Source of the DNA: Schistosoma haematobium
Lineage: Eukaryota; Platyhelminthes; Trematoda; Strigeidida; Schistosomatidae
Length of the DNA stretch: 64,000 nt
Assembly: GCF_000699445.3 (NCBI RefSeq)
Contig: NC_067195.1
Location: 61,913,591 to 61,977,590 of the forward strand
Reading direction: 5' to 3'
Part shown: in pieces, positions 12,401 through 25,700 of the stretch
How positions within the stretch are numbered: the first letter of the stretch is position 1
How the letters are laid out: every line of letters begins with the position of its first letter
The notes under the pieces: generated by a model
Told to the model about the DNA's origin: nothing
Database searches by the model: none
The model's input: only the letters and a program-made list of their open reading frames with translations
Position numbers and translations under genes: made by a program

Positions 12401-15400
12401 CCACGTACTAATGTATCTTGACACGCAGGTCCAAGTGCGTGCCTTAATATCCTTGTTAATCGAAACGGAACTCTTTCTGCAACTCTCAGGCTTTTCCCTT
12501 TATCAAAACAAACATTATAATCTATGTGAACAATGTGCCCGGTAGATAGGTCTATGAGAAGGTTATCAAGATGTCGATCGCCAAGACCAACTAAATATCC
12601 CAAGCTGCTGAGCAAACCAGCTGACTTAGCAAATGTACGTGTAACCCTCCACCAACTAGCGCATGAGGGATTTGAAGCCCACAACTCACGAGTTAATAAG
12701 TCTGAAGGTGTTTCCGCTTCCAAAGATATTAGTACTTCGCGTAGTATCTCCAAAGGCCAATTAGAACGAGACTGAGACTGATAATGGTGACCAGCAGCAT
12801 GTAGAAACTCTTTAAGGCGAGCATGGAACAGTTCCCCAGGTCTTGGAATTACAGACGTAGATGATACATAGCCATTACTAGAAGAGAGTTTATAATTTCT
12901 GAGTTGCCACTTTTTATACAGACTGAAAAGAGGGACAGCACCCTGTACCATTTGCAGAAGACCAGACCGAACTCCTAGAGGAGTAACAGAATATGTTCGG
13001 GCAAAAGTATTTTCGAAATATCTAAAGTTATTCGACGACAGTTCAACTGCAGCGATATTTGTAAGCTCGAACAAATGCATAATACGGTCATCAAGACGTA
13101 AATCTTCTAAACCTTTTAAAAGGTAAGGATAAGAACGACCATTTTGTGCTCTGAGTAAAAGACGCTTCGGTCGAGTTTTTGTTGGCAGGACAGTGATACG
13201 GCTACCTAAGTAAGAGGCTCCTATGCCAAGATGTCCCGGTAAGGGAATTCCACAGGTGAAAGATTTTGTGGAACTAACTGAATGATCATTTTTAAACTGT
13301 ATTGAACAAAGCCGAGGACTGAGTTGCCGTAGATTTAGGTAGGATACATTGTTTATAGACTGTCGAGCATCAATATCAGGAGCAGCTCCCACTCGAGAAA
13401 CAGCAGGAACTTGAGAAAAAGATGTTGATTGGTGGGTTGTTTGTAACTGATGAATAAGTTGACGGATAAGGGAAACAGGTTCTTTCACATCTCTAAGATC
13501 CATAGGATGCAATAGCGATTCTTGAAGTTCATCAATAACCTAAAATATTATTCAGTTAAAATTATAGGCAACTAAGAACATGTAATGGTAATACTAAAGA
13601 TAAATAAATGAATCTAGTATAACATAATTCCTTAGATTCAGTAACATGAATCACACCCGAGGAATCAAAAAATTCGATAACTCGTCCTCAGAATTCATAT
13701 TACTACTTTTAAGAGTGAAAGGAGGATCTAGTTATCTACTGCATCGAACAACTAAGAACGATGTACATATGCCAACGCGTAATTTACTGATCTAAGTTAC
13801 ATCCCAAAAAATTACAGAATAGATATATAAACACTATCAAATAGGTGATTATCTTTTAAACAGTGCTCATGCACTAGAAACTGGAGGACTAGGAAAGAGT
13901 GGTAGTGTATGATCATAACATTGATTTCTGTTTCGCAAGAATAGAGAAATATATTAAAAGGCAGTAGCGAAATTGCTGTCCGTTAGTTCAGCTAAAACTT
14001 CCATAAAATAACTACAAACGACAATAAAATATCACTATATATAACATTCCTTGAACCTTACTAATCCCACAACTGAGTCATTAGTAAGGATTTCAAAAGC
14101 CTCTACCGATTGTGTACATGAATCAAAATGTTGAGCTTCATGTCAACATTTGAACCCAAAAGCTACAGATTAAGATATAAGAGCGTAATTTACTACGCCG
14201 TATAGTAATAAAACTAATCTCTCTTCCAATAAGCATAATTCATGATAATCGGGGCGAGACTCTAATTTAAGGACGAACCAATCAGAAGCGTTTGAGCAAT
14301 CTCAAGGTCACGGAGTCAAGTTCAACACGTGATGCTAACATACGATCGGTTTACAGCGGATTTTAGAGAAGAGGTGATTATTGAGAGGCTACAACAGATG
14401 GGACTATTAGGAAGTTCTTGTACGTGCGACTGCGGTTATCAAATGACTGCAGCAAAGTGTGCAGACCACCGTGGTGAGATTATGTTTCGTTGTTCATCAT
14501 GTTGGAGGAAAAAGTCTGCTCGAACGGGGACTTTCTTCGCTCGATCGCGACTGACATTAAGGCAGATCATGATAATAATGGCAAATTGGATAATAAAGAC
14601 ACCAGTAACACTGGCTGTGGCGTTTGCAGATGTTACTGAAACTTCAGCAGTTCAGTGGTATGAGTACTGCCGTGACATATGTGCAAGTAAAATGACACGT
14701 CTACGCCAATCATTCGGAGGAGTAGGATGCATTGTGGAGATAGATGAAACGTAGTAAGAAAGCAAAAATACAATAGGGGGCGTAGTATCAAGGAAGAATG
14801 GGTAAGTAGCATTTCCGTAAATATACTTGACAGGTACTTGGAATTTATGACCGATCAACGCAAAAGGGACATTCTCAGAGGGTAAGAAACCGGCAAGCAA
14901 ACAAAATAATACCAATTATACAGGAATACGTGCAGCCGGGCACAACAGTATATACGGATGATTAGCGGGCTTATAGGTGCCTACATATACTTGGATATGT
15001 GCATCATGTATTAGTGCACAAGCGCCATTTCGTCGACTCAACAACCGGCGTCCATACTAATAATAATATTGAAGTTATGTGGTCCAGACTGAAGGAATTT
15101 TTAAAACCATACCACGGCTCTAGAGGACGACTGTTATGGAGCCATATGGATGAGTTTCTATACCGCATGCATTATGATTTCAGGACTTCTGAACCTTTAT
15201 CAAACCTTAACAAGTTTTTAAATCATGTAAAAGAAGACCATCCACTGTAATTTATTACTTCCTTACAATATATTTTAACTTTACACTGTCTTCTGATTGG
15301 CTAATAATTGTCAAGGTCATTTAAGATTCGTTCAAGCTTCGTCCCTAAATTAGAGTCTCGTCATAATCGGCATACATTTTGGGAATGCGGATGGTAATAC

Positions 15401-18400
15401 ACTTGGTTTTAGTAAGCTACCGAGTGAGAGGTTCGAAATTTTAATTGTAACAGTTACGTTTTTCAACATTTACTAATAATATTCGTCATAAAAACAAAAA
15501 ACACAGAACTTACATGCCCGAATGTCCTTTGAAACCATTCTTCATGTGGAGTTTCAGGTTTAACAAGGATAGTTAAAGAGTATAGCTGTGATAATAAATC
15601 AAGAGTTGGTTGTAGTGCAGCAAGGTATTTTGCTAAATCAATTGACTCTGTCAAGTTTTTGGATCCCAATAAATCATCCTCAATAGTTTCCACTGATGTG
15701 AAATCCGTATCATTTGTAATTACGTCATGCGACAATAAAAAGTTGTTTTCTTTTTCAATTATTGAGTGTTTACTTAAAATGCGCTTTGATAAAGCCTTAG
15801 AGGTCTCAACAGTTTGGGATACATCTATTTTTTCAGTCCGTTTTAGTTCTGATTCTAAGAGATTTATCTATAAAGAGTTGAGTAAATATAGGGATCAACG
15901 TACAAGAAACATCAAATCTTAAGACTAAATATTAAGTAAACTCAGTTATTATGTTTATTAAAACTAGAAAAAAATCTTCAATAATACCTAGTCAGTTCAC
16001 AACAAACTAATGTAGTTATTTAATATCCTATATACCCTAATTCAGAATAGTAAATTCGATATAGTAAGCAGAAAGATGTTGGGATATACCTGAATGAGAG
16101 AAATCACTTGAATATTATGTATGAAGACAAAACTAAGTTGCTTGTAGAATAAAATGGCATTGTTATTGTCTGTTTATAAGCAGTTAAAGGGTAGAAAATA
16201 GTTATTTACAAGTAAATTTTAATAAAGAGAATGGAAAACTCAAAGCTATTAGATAATATAAATGGAATGGACCACATTGACTACATAATTTATATTTTAG
16301 TGAATGCGAACTATTAACAATGTTTATATTTCAGTTATTACCTTTTTGGATAATTCATCTAGATGTTGTACCAACGAACCAAGCCATAATTCTTCCCATA
16401 AAACAGTGATACGTTGTAGTTCATAAGTGAAAATTTCCACTTCATGAACGAGATCGCTAAAACCTGTATTTCTCAAAGCAATAACTATTTTTGAAAACGA
16501 GTGAGACGGATTTAGCTTTGAGTCTGATTCCAAAGTTGTTGCGTTTGTAGAAATCGTGAGATCAAGATTATCTGCTGTGTCAGCAGGATTTTCTGAAATA
16601 AAAGGCAGTGTTGATGGAAATAAAATTACTTTTCAAATAACCAGAAATATTCGAAAAACTCAACATGGTATTCATTGGGATATTAAACAATATATTACAA
16701 CAATACTGCATATATCTGCAGAAAGACAACTACGTTTCTGTCACAAGTGATTTATGGTTCCAAACGTACCGCACAAAACATAAACAAAAAAACTACAGGT
16801 GTTTGTGATGTTAACATTATTTGAATTACATAGAACTGGCATTAATTTCCATTTACGCTGTAGTCAAATTTTAACTAAGTTGTTATGCGATACCAACTTT
16901 GAACAACGTTTTTGTATATTTAGTATATCATGTGATAAGTTTTTCAATTTATTGAAGTGCATATTGTTAGTCTGTACTATACATTAACATGTCGGACCCT
17001 TGAGTTACATAGTATTACTCCACAGAGTGTGAAAAACTTTTTGAAGGCATTATCAATCAGAAAAGAGTATTACAACAGAGCAAAACTGTAGGAGAAAAAT
17101 CGTTACACATTCAACTTTTTGCTATACATATACTGATACCTATCATACTACCGCCAGTAGCACACAAGAGCCTTCCAGCTACGTCAACTTTGATTATCTT
17201 TATCGGTGAGCCATCAGAATTGAGCAAATTACACCACGAAGGTACGAAATGAATGTTTTACCAAACATCAAATCGCCAAATGGAATCCAAGTAGTCATCA
17301 AACAGTGAAATGATATCATTGAAGTCTACTTCTGGGTTAACAGATATATTTTTATGCACACACGGAGTTGTCGGTAACGAAATTAAAAGGGGGATGGTTA
17401 TACTTAAATTTCTGTTATTTTGTGTCTGTAATCCACTTAAGGCAAGTTTGAAGCGCCATGTTCTGCAACAGTGTCTTACTACTGAGTCCCAATACAAGTC
17501 AAAAGCAAACGATAAACATGATAGACTTTAGATGTTCCAACAGCTAATAATAATGAGAGAAGTAACTAGCCTGCAAACTACGAGAAATTTAACGCATTTC
17601 CCGCGATTTACATTTAGGTGGTTTACGGCAAATGATATCACTCAGTAAACAACTGGTAGTAGGTTTAAACCCAGTGAACTGAGTAACACATAACACAACC
17701 TTTTTAAAAGCAGGTAAGACAGAGGTTAATCAGGCGCTAGTGATTGGGACTATCAATGCTTAATTATAAATTTATAAATGATTATAGTTATAAAATTTAA
17801 ACGAGGCAGTGATACATTTCTAAATTTTATTGAAGTTCAGATGATATGTACTTATGACAAAAAGACACGAGAAGCTGAGTGACTTAAATCGGTACTCACA
17901 GACAAATGATATAAAAACGGTAACAGTTGATACGTCAGCAATATATTAGATATTTAAATCAATTAAAATGTTGCATAAATTCATTTATTAAACATTTCAA
18001 TACCTTTACGTTGAATGTCTGGAACATTTTTGTCTGGATTAACAGGATCACAAGCAGCTACAACAGCTGGAAACACAAGTTGAGTTGCTAGACGGAAAGA
18101 TGGTGAATTCCATTTGAAGTTGACATTATTGTCAGTACCAACATAAATAAGTCGATTCAATAGTGCAACTAAGCAGTTGCGTATCATATCATCTGGCAAA
18201 CCCAATCGAACTAAAACTTGTGGTAAACAAGCTTCCCAAATCGCTGGACCACCTAATGTTGGACTAGATTTAGATCCAATTCCATGTTGTAGTTTGTCCG
18301 ATTGTACATTTATACGCTGATGATTAAACTCAGATAGTACTGGACTTGCCTGATCAAGGAAACCTGAGATCATACTACGGAGTTTCCGAGATGGTGAGCA

Positions 18401-19713
18401 CAGCAGATCTAAGAATTTCAAAGTTGCTGAAAGAGGAAAAATAATAAAGACAATTAGAAGAGCGAAGAAAAGATAGTTTTGAAATATAGTAGTTTGAGCA
18501 TACGATAAATATATGTTGACCAGTTGTCACAACATAAAAACAGACTATAAAACAAAATTTTAGAATAGGAGCGGTATTTAAGAAACATTTTTACAATTAT
18601 AAAACGATAGATTAGAAACAATGTTGAATTGATAACGTTCCACGATATGAACTAATTAATCATCTGGAAATATCAGGACTTGGCCATTCTTTTTGGACTA
18701 AAATGCTTTTAATTATCACAATCCCGTTATTTTGTTTTATTATCTGTAATATAATGATATGAACAGATGTCTATTTGTACTCGATTCGATTCTATTTAAC
18801 TTAAACTGATTTACCAAAGAAAGTTTATATTTTTGATAAAAATGGTTGATTTCTTAAAACTTACTTGTTGTAATGTCTAATTTAGTAACTGGTTTATAGA
18901 AGATAGAATTTCCTGATCCTCTAGATTGGTCTGCTATAGTGAGAAATGTAGCATATGCTTGAGCTGCAGACATATGTAGAGTATGTTGACGTTCAGTAAT
19001 CGAGACTAATAATTGATGCAAAAGTTGTACTAAATCGTTTGATAGACTTGGATTTTTCAAAGAAGGGATAATATTCCGTAAGTGCGAAAAAAATTTCTGC
19101 TGCATCTATAAACGGAATTGATAGTAACATTTGATTAAAAAAATAAATACACTTAAATATAGGAGCAGTCACAGTAACCCGACCATTGCTGCTACCTTGA
19201 AGTGGTGGTCGGGTTTGCGAATCATGATAAACCAATCGGGTTACACTAGCTGAAAAAATCGTTCCTCAAGGTTCTACCATACCAGGCAGGTCCATCGAAG
19301 AGCGGTAAGACTAAAACCAGAAAACTCAAGGTCTGGGGGCGAAGTCGTACTGCTGACTGTATAGAGGTGTGATGGCAGTAAGATGTTTCCTTCAACCAAC
19401 CAGCATGACAGAGATACTGCCTTCCCACAAAGGAAGGGTGGGATTAGAAAAGGCTGACCCTAAAGACGCACACCTCGCCTTATCCCACGAACTTCCGTCT
19501 TCGATGGTAAGGCCTCAACAAACACGGAGCTAACACAAAAACCATCCACAGAAAAGTCGTGTGTGACCGGCCTCAAGCAGCTGTCCCTTGGGCACTGTGG
19601 TCAAGATCTAAGGTCACTAAGACCAAATTTAACCCTATTCCCTCTTCAGGTACCTCTAGGAGAACCCTTACAATGTGTCGGCAGCCGGGAAGTGATAACT
19701 GCCCTCATGCCCT

Positions 19714-19754
<41 letters not shown>

Positions 19755-22687
19755 CGAAATAAAATTCATTGAAAATCTTACATGGAAATGTGCATACTTC
19801 GGTTGGTAAAACATATCAATTAGATATGAAATTACTTCACCACAAGTTACTGAGTTCTAATATGCACCTTTCCATCATTCATTTAACGTAGTGTACAAGG
19901 AAAAACAAGTAGTAACGATAGTGCTTGAATTTATTATGAGAAATAAGATGACGACTACTGCTTAATGCTTTATGGGAAAATAATTCCAAGTAAATTCTTA
20001 CATTGAACTACTATTGCAATTTGGTTTGAAGCTGGATCATTAACAAACAATAAAGGATCAAATCTAAATATTTCATTAGTGATGGGACATATTTATAACT
20101 AATAAGAGAATAAACAGATAATTTAACTAAGTAGAAATGTATCTGTACAGTTTCGTAGACTGTAGAATTTTCATAATTTAAATCACCAACTGATCTTAGC
20201 TAAACCATCATTGAAATCCTGGAAGCATTGGATGGATATTTCATTCTAGTATAGCGCTCAGTAGTGTGCAACCACGTCGCCACGAAGAATAGAACCGAGG
20301 ACCTTCAGTTTATTACGTGAACGCCTAAGCCCTAAACTACTGAGCTGTAAAGTGATTGAAGTTAGAGATATAAATCATTGGATACTGGACTAATGGTCTA
20401 GAAGTATGGCGTTCGTACGAGACTAAAAATCTTGGATTTGATACACGGTGGCGAGTTCGTGGATGTGCAATGCTGAGGGTCCCAACGCCAAAACCAAACA
20501 GTTGTTCAGAGCCTCCTAGTTTTCAATGGTGTTCTAGCTAAGATCAATTTCTGATTTAAACAAAGGAATGGACTCACCAAACTTTTAATGCGGTGAAGTT
20601 TTAAGCAATACAATTTATTTACTTATATATACAAAGAAAGAAAAATATTTTGACTACAAATTTATGAACTCTACTGACTTGAGAATCTATTTGATCGTCA
20701 GGACACTGAGAAGAGAACTGATGGAGATGAACTGGTAAGTCAGAATGATGGTTGAATAGTTCTGAGTCATCTTCATCACAACGATCAGTCGCCAAAAAGG
20801 TTGTCAGAGCACTGATTAGAGCAGTTATAAGCAAATCAACGTCTTTACTATCATCAGTTGAGTTTTCTAAAGAAAACAGTTTTTCAACCAATATAGTTAG
20901 TGATGTATACTCTTGTGGTTGTACTAATTTTAAAAGGACAGGAACACTTGAATGGTTAGAGGATTTCTCATTCAGGACCGTAATAAAATTTCTTGCTGCT
21001 GACTGGAATTCATGGATCTACAAATGGAAATGAAATTAAAAACTTAAGAACAAAACAAAAGAATCAGAATAACTTACCGATAGAGAATTTTAAGAAAAAG
21101 TGCTAATATTCTTAAGACAAATAAGTTGATTTAGCTTCATAAAACTGCACAACTCAATTAGCGATTATTACGCATTTGAAATGAATATAACTTGGAGAAC
21201 GAATGTTCCCGAAAAATTTTGTGGATTGATAATCATTGTTTGCCTCAACATCAAGCCTGGAACGAATATGTGCTAGTACAAGTTGTTATGAAACATCGAC
21301 AGGATGATTTGAAATCAGCGGTATGAATAACAAATAAGTCGAAATAATATAGTAGCAATGATTATGACACCTGACCTTTTGAAGCTAAATATGTTCGATC
21401 TTTCTTATCACGATAGCAATTAACCAATTAATTGTCAGCAGCATTTAATGCTTCGTATAGTTAATGCTGAGGGGACCATCATCCTATCACTAATTACACA
21501 TTGAAAAGCCACCCTTATAATTTACACATATTATCCAAGCGGCTCCTATACAAATTAGGATATGCTGAGGTTAGAATTACGTGAAAGAAGCGAAACGATA
21601 GGTAATTCATGGTAGAGGGGATAGAAAAGGAATGATAATAGTGGTACGTTAGTAATTATTGGCACAGCTCGATGTCGATCATAAATGAAACCAACGGCGA
21701 TCTTGTATTCTCAGAGGAGTAGAATTAATGTTTTTTGTCTTATTGTTTGAACTGTATACTTAAGTATACTTATTGTAGCTGTCACATGATTTTATATTTG
21801 TTTTTCTTCTAAGATATTATGTTCTATATTGCTTATTTTTTAGTGCTCCACAGTACCGTTCGTGTGTCCTCATTAACAAACAAAAAATCATCTTTTAGCC
21901 TTAATTACTTGAGCAGAAAACAAATATTCAAATTTCTAAAGCAATGTCAACTTTGATTCACATTTCACTATTCCATTCGATAAGACAAACGGTATACTAT
22001 TTTTCTAAACATCAATATCCCTACACCAGACTTTTTTTTCTCTTCTATCAGTAGTTGGGTCGAATTCCGTGATATACCATTTATGACAATAGAATGTTTA
22101 TGCGAACAATAGATCTTTCGAAGTTTTAAAACAACATTTGGATAATGTTAAAATCCCAAATTTTAAAAATGCGTCATGCCATTTACCTCTTTATATCCAC
22201 GCAAATAGCACCAGTTGGCCAATTTCAGCCAAACAGATGCAGATGAACCATTTGAAGATAAATGTGTGGCCATCATTAGTAAACGATTAGTCCATGAAGT
22301 TGAAGAACCGAGGAATGAATTGGTAGATTGAAGGGGTTCAGTAATATCTGGTATACCGTTACACCAGGATACATCAGACAAGCAACTGAACAATTCAAGG
22401 TCTGACGCAATACGTAAAAATTTCTCAGACTAAAAGTTGAATAAAACGATATATAATTTAGGATCCAGATCGCAGGTTTAGAATTAGAGCGAGACAGTGA
22501 TAAAAACTGTACATAGGAAAAACCAGAACAGTAATTGGAATGATAACCACCTAGAATGATTTGGAGTGCATAGTATGCACCACCAGCTTATCATTTGTAG
22601 ACAACAGATTGGTATGATTAAACGATAACCGTAGTTCAGTAGCTTGAAACGAATGTCCAATGAAATGTTGACTCGTTTTTATAGACG

Positions 22688-22763
<76 letters not shown>

Positions 22764-25700
22764 AGTAAAGATAAATTCCTATTGATGGAGAACATTGAAT
22801 TTGTGGACACCTATTATATCTCTCTCAAACTTATTTTTAGCTTTACACTACGATTAGTATTTCTATTATTTTAGTGCTACCTTAGTTGGTTTTTTTCAGT
22901 GTACTAATGTGAAGAGAACTTGAACTGAAACATACAATAGAGAACAAACTCATCAGCAATACAAAAGTGTAAACCCTTTCCATATGGAACTAAAAATTGA
23001 ATGTAAAAAGTGCCAAATGAAATGGTCGGGACAAGACGGCATTTCGGCAGATGTCTTAACTGTATGTCTCCAAGATCATGCCAATTACTTTGCTCCATTT
23101 GTTCAAAATCAAACAAGTTGCTACAATTCAAATCAACGTAGAATAAGGGGGCATTAACAAGTTGAGAAGCATGAAGGAAATATCTAATTCCGTGGGGAGC
23201 TACACAATAGAAACAGTCTAAAAGGAACAAGTAATAAGAGGGAATGGGGAGGAAGGAATGATACTGAGTTTAAGATTTAGAGGAATATAACGAACGAATC
23301 CAATTCTTGTGATGTGATCAATTTTGGGCCATATCAACTAACATCGCCAAATAAAGATTACAATTATGGGGGGGATTCAGACTAGGGAGCCCGCATCTCT
23401 ATATCATATATATATCAACAGGGTTAGATTCAATGGCAAATGACTTTTTGAAATGATGCCATATTTCAGTCTGGCTACTTCTATCTTTCTTCCAACCTAC
23501 TCCTAGTCAGTCTGCAGGTTTAGAGCCTAATGGTGCAATTCACCATTTTTACTTAGTGCTGTACGATTAAACTCACTATTACTTCCTTTGTGATGTCACT
23601 ACAATTGGGAAACGATTAAAATACATCTATAACGAAATACTAGAAAACAACAGATAACCCTTATTTTTAATAAACATTTTCCAATGATGTGAAGTGATAC
23701 AGAAAATAGTTCTGCTCTCAATACTTGTCTTTCGGTAGCCAGACGGAGATCTCACCCAAATTACAGAATGAGTAAGTTGCATCAGTACCGAGACTTCATT
23801 AAGTAAAAGCTAGTCAGAACTCACAAAGCCCATAACATAAATGTAGAGACCAACACGGTTAGCTACCTCATTCTTTATTGTTAGCTAGTTTTAAAGCAAC
23901 AATTTGAGGAAGAGAAACGTACTCCAAACATTTTCTATTATCATGATGTTGAGAAAAGCCTTTTGTCCACGTCTTCATTAAGAGCAAGGAATTGCGTCAG
24001 TTGGTTTGAGTGAATTAACCAGCAAGTTACTGCTCTGGTAACAAGGATCAATGAAATACGGCGTTAAACCTAATGTTAGTCTACTACCGGGACAAAAATT
24101 CAAATTCTACTTTAGGATAGTGTGGCCTTGTCGTGAGTTTTGTCATAATATTCTACAAACTAATATACGAAAAATGATTAGTTGTAAAAGCAGACGAATA
24201 TAAAGAACAATCAATAATCAATTTACTGTATAAAATACCTTTTCTCCTGGTTCGTCTGAGCTTATAAAACTAAGATATATTTTTTCTGCCATTGAGATGT
24301 CGTTAGTATTTGTAGGTGATTCTAGCCAATCGAAAAGGCTTAGAGCCATTTCAGCTTCCAAATTACATTTAGATGAAGTTTCAATTGCATCACAACTGTA
24401 TTTTTTCATTAATCCCAATCTCAGACCAGAAGTTAACACTGCTATTGCTTTTGTCTTATTAACTAATTCTTGTTCGTCGTTCCCACTCCCAAACAACCAC
24501 AGAATTCTGGCCATACAGTTATAGAACTTTAAAGTATCCAATTGAGATAATTTGGATAGTATATCATCTGAGGAAGATAAAGCGACGTTGCAAAGCTTAT
24601 CGAAATATGTTGCTTCTTTATCCACTGAAGTATCAAGAAGTGTGAGACATTTCGCTGTTTTAACAAGCAAACGCCGAGCAAGATATGGACAATTATTTAA
24701 ACATGCCCATTGGCAAGCTGAAAGTTCAGCGACAGAATGGGCTTTCATATTGGAAGAAATGAGGTGTAGCCAAGTAGAGTAGTTTATGGGACTTGATGAT
24801 CCATACATAGTACATGTTCGTTCACTAAGTATGAGTTGCGCTTTAATCATGTAATCTTGCAAACCATCATCCAGAACATAATTTGGTTGAGAGTAAAAAT
24901 CTGCAAACATATTCAAGGGTAGAAGGAAGTTTGCACTTGCTGACTTCTGTCTTATAATCGTCGTTAGCTCCAACAACTTGTCCTCTGTATTGCCATAACT
25001 ATCATGTTTTACGCAAGCAGCATTCACCAGTAGACTGTCTAGTTGCTTTTGAATGGAGCTCTGGGACCATAGTTCAGAAGAACTTGGAATGAGATTATCT
25101 TCAACTACATTTTCAGAAACCCATCTATAAGGAAACAAATAAGGAGTAGAGGAAGCAGAGTTTTTATAAATACGAAGTAGTAAAAACTTAAAATAATATG
25201 ACTAGAGTGACTGAAAAAAGTAACATCAGAAGTTGGTTGAGTACGTATATCAAAGAGAAAGCTGATCTAAAATAAATTAGTGATAAATTTATAACGCTGG
25301 GAGTAAAGACAACTTTAATGGGACGAATGGTATTAGTTTCGTCAAATAATCATAAATTAGATGGAGGAATATTTCAAGACTAACTTCTAGCTTAAGGCTA
25401 AATATTATTATTATTGTTAGCAATAGTAAAAGCTTAAGGCGGAAAGTAATTAAATGGGCAAACTTACTCAGATAATTTACTCAAGCAGTCGAGGCGTGCT
25501 GAATTAAGTTGAAATGTTGAACTTTCCTTTAGAGATTTCATTTTGACACACGATGTTATACGGTTCCGGAGTTTATGCGCACAAGTATAGTTACCTTCAG
25601 AAAGGTACATTTGAAGAAGGACATTTACGATATACGCTGTAGATGTTGGAATGGAGCATTTATCAGTTTCATTGGTAATTACGTTTTCTGGATTTAAAGC

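Noticed and set aside
17258..17497. Minus-strand ORF as an SMG1 exon
   Set aside because: No splice choice joins it in phase to exons 11 and 12, which already fit each other directly (phase 1 to phase 1) and match the family.
18993..19235. Alternative frame over SMG1 exon 10
   Set aside because: It opens through the acceptor and stops without a donor in the phase needed by exon 11.
22644..22874. ORF with a Tyr-Ile run
   Set aside because: Produced by the (AT)n microsatellite, as are similar ORFs at 1716-2057 and 19559-19762.
22904..23230. Minus-strand 108-codon ORF between SMG1 exons 7 and 8
   Set aside because: Exons 7 and 8 already join in phase 0, and the ORF has no domain or suitable splice sites.
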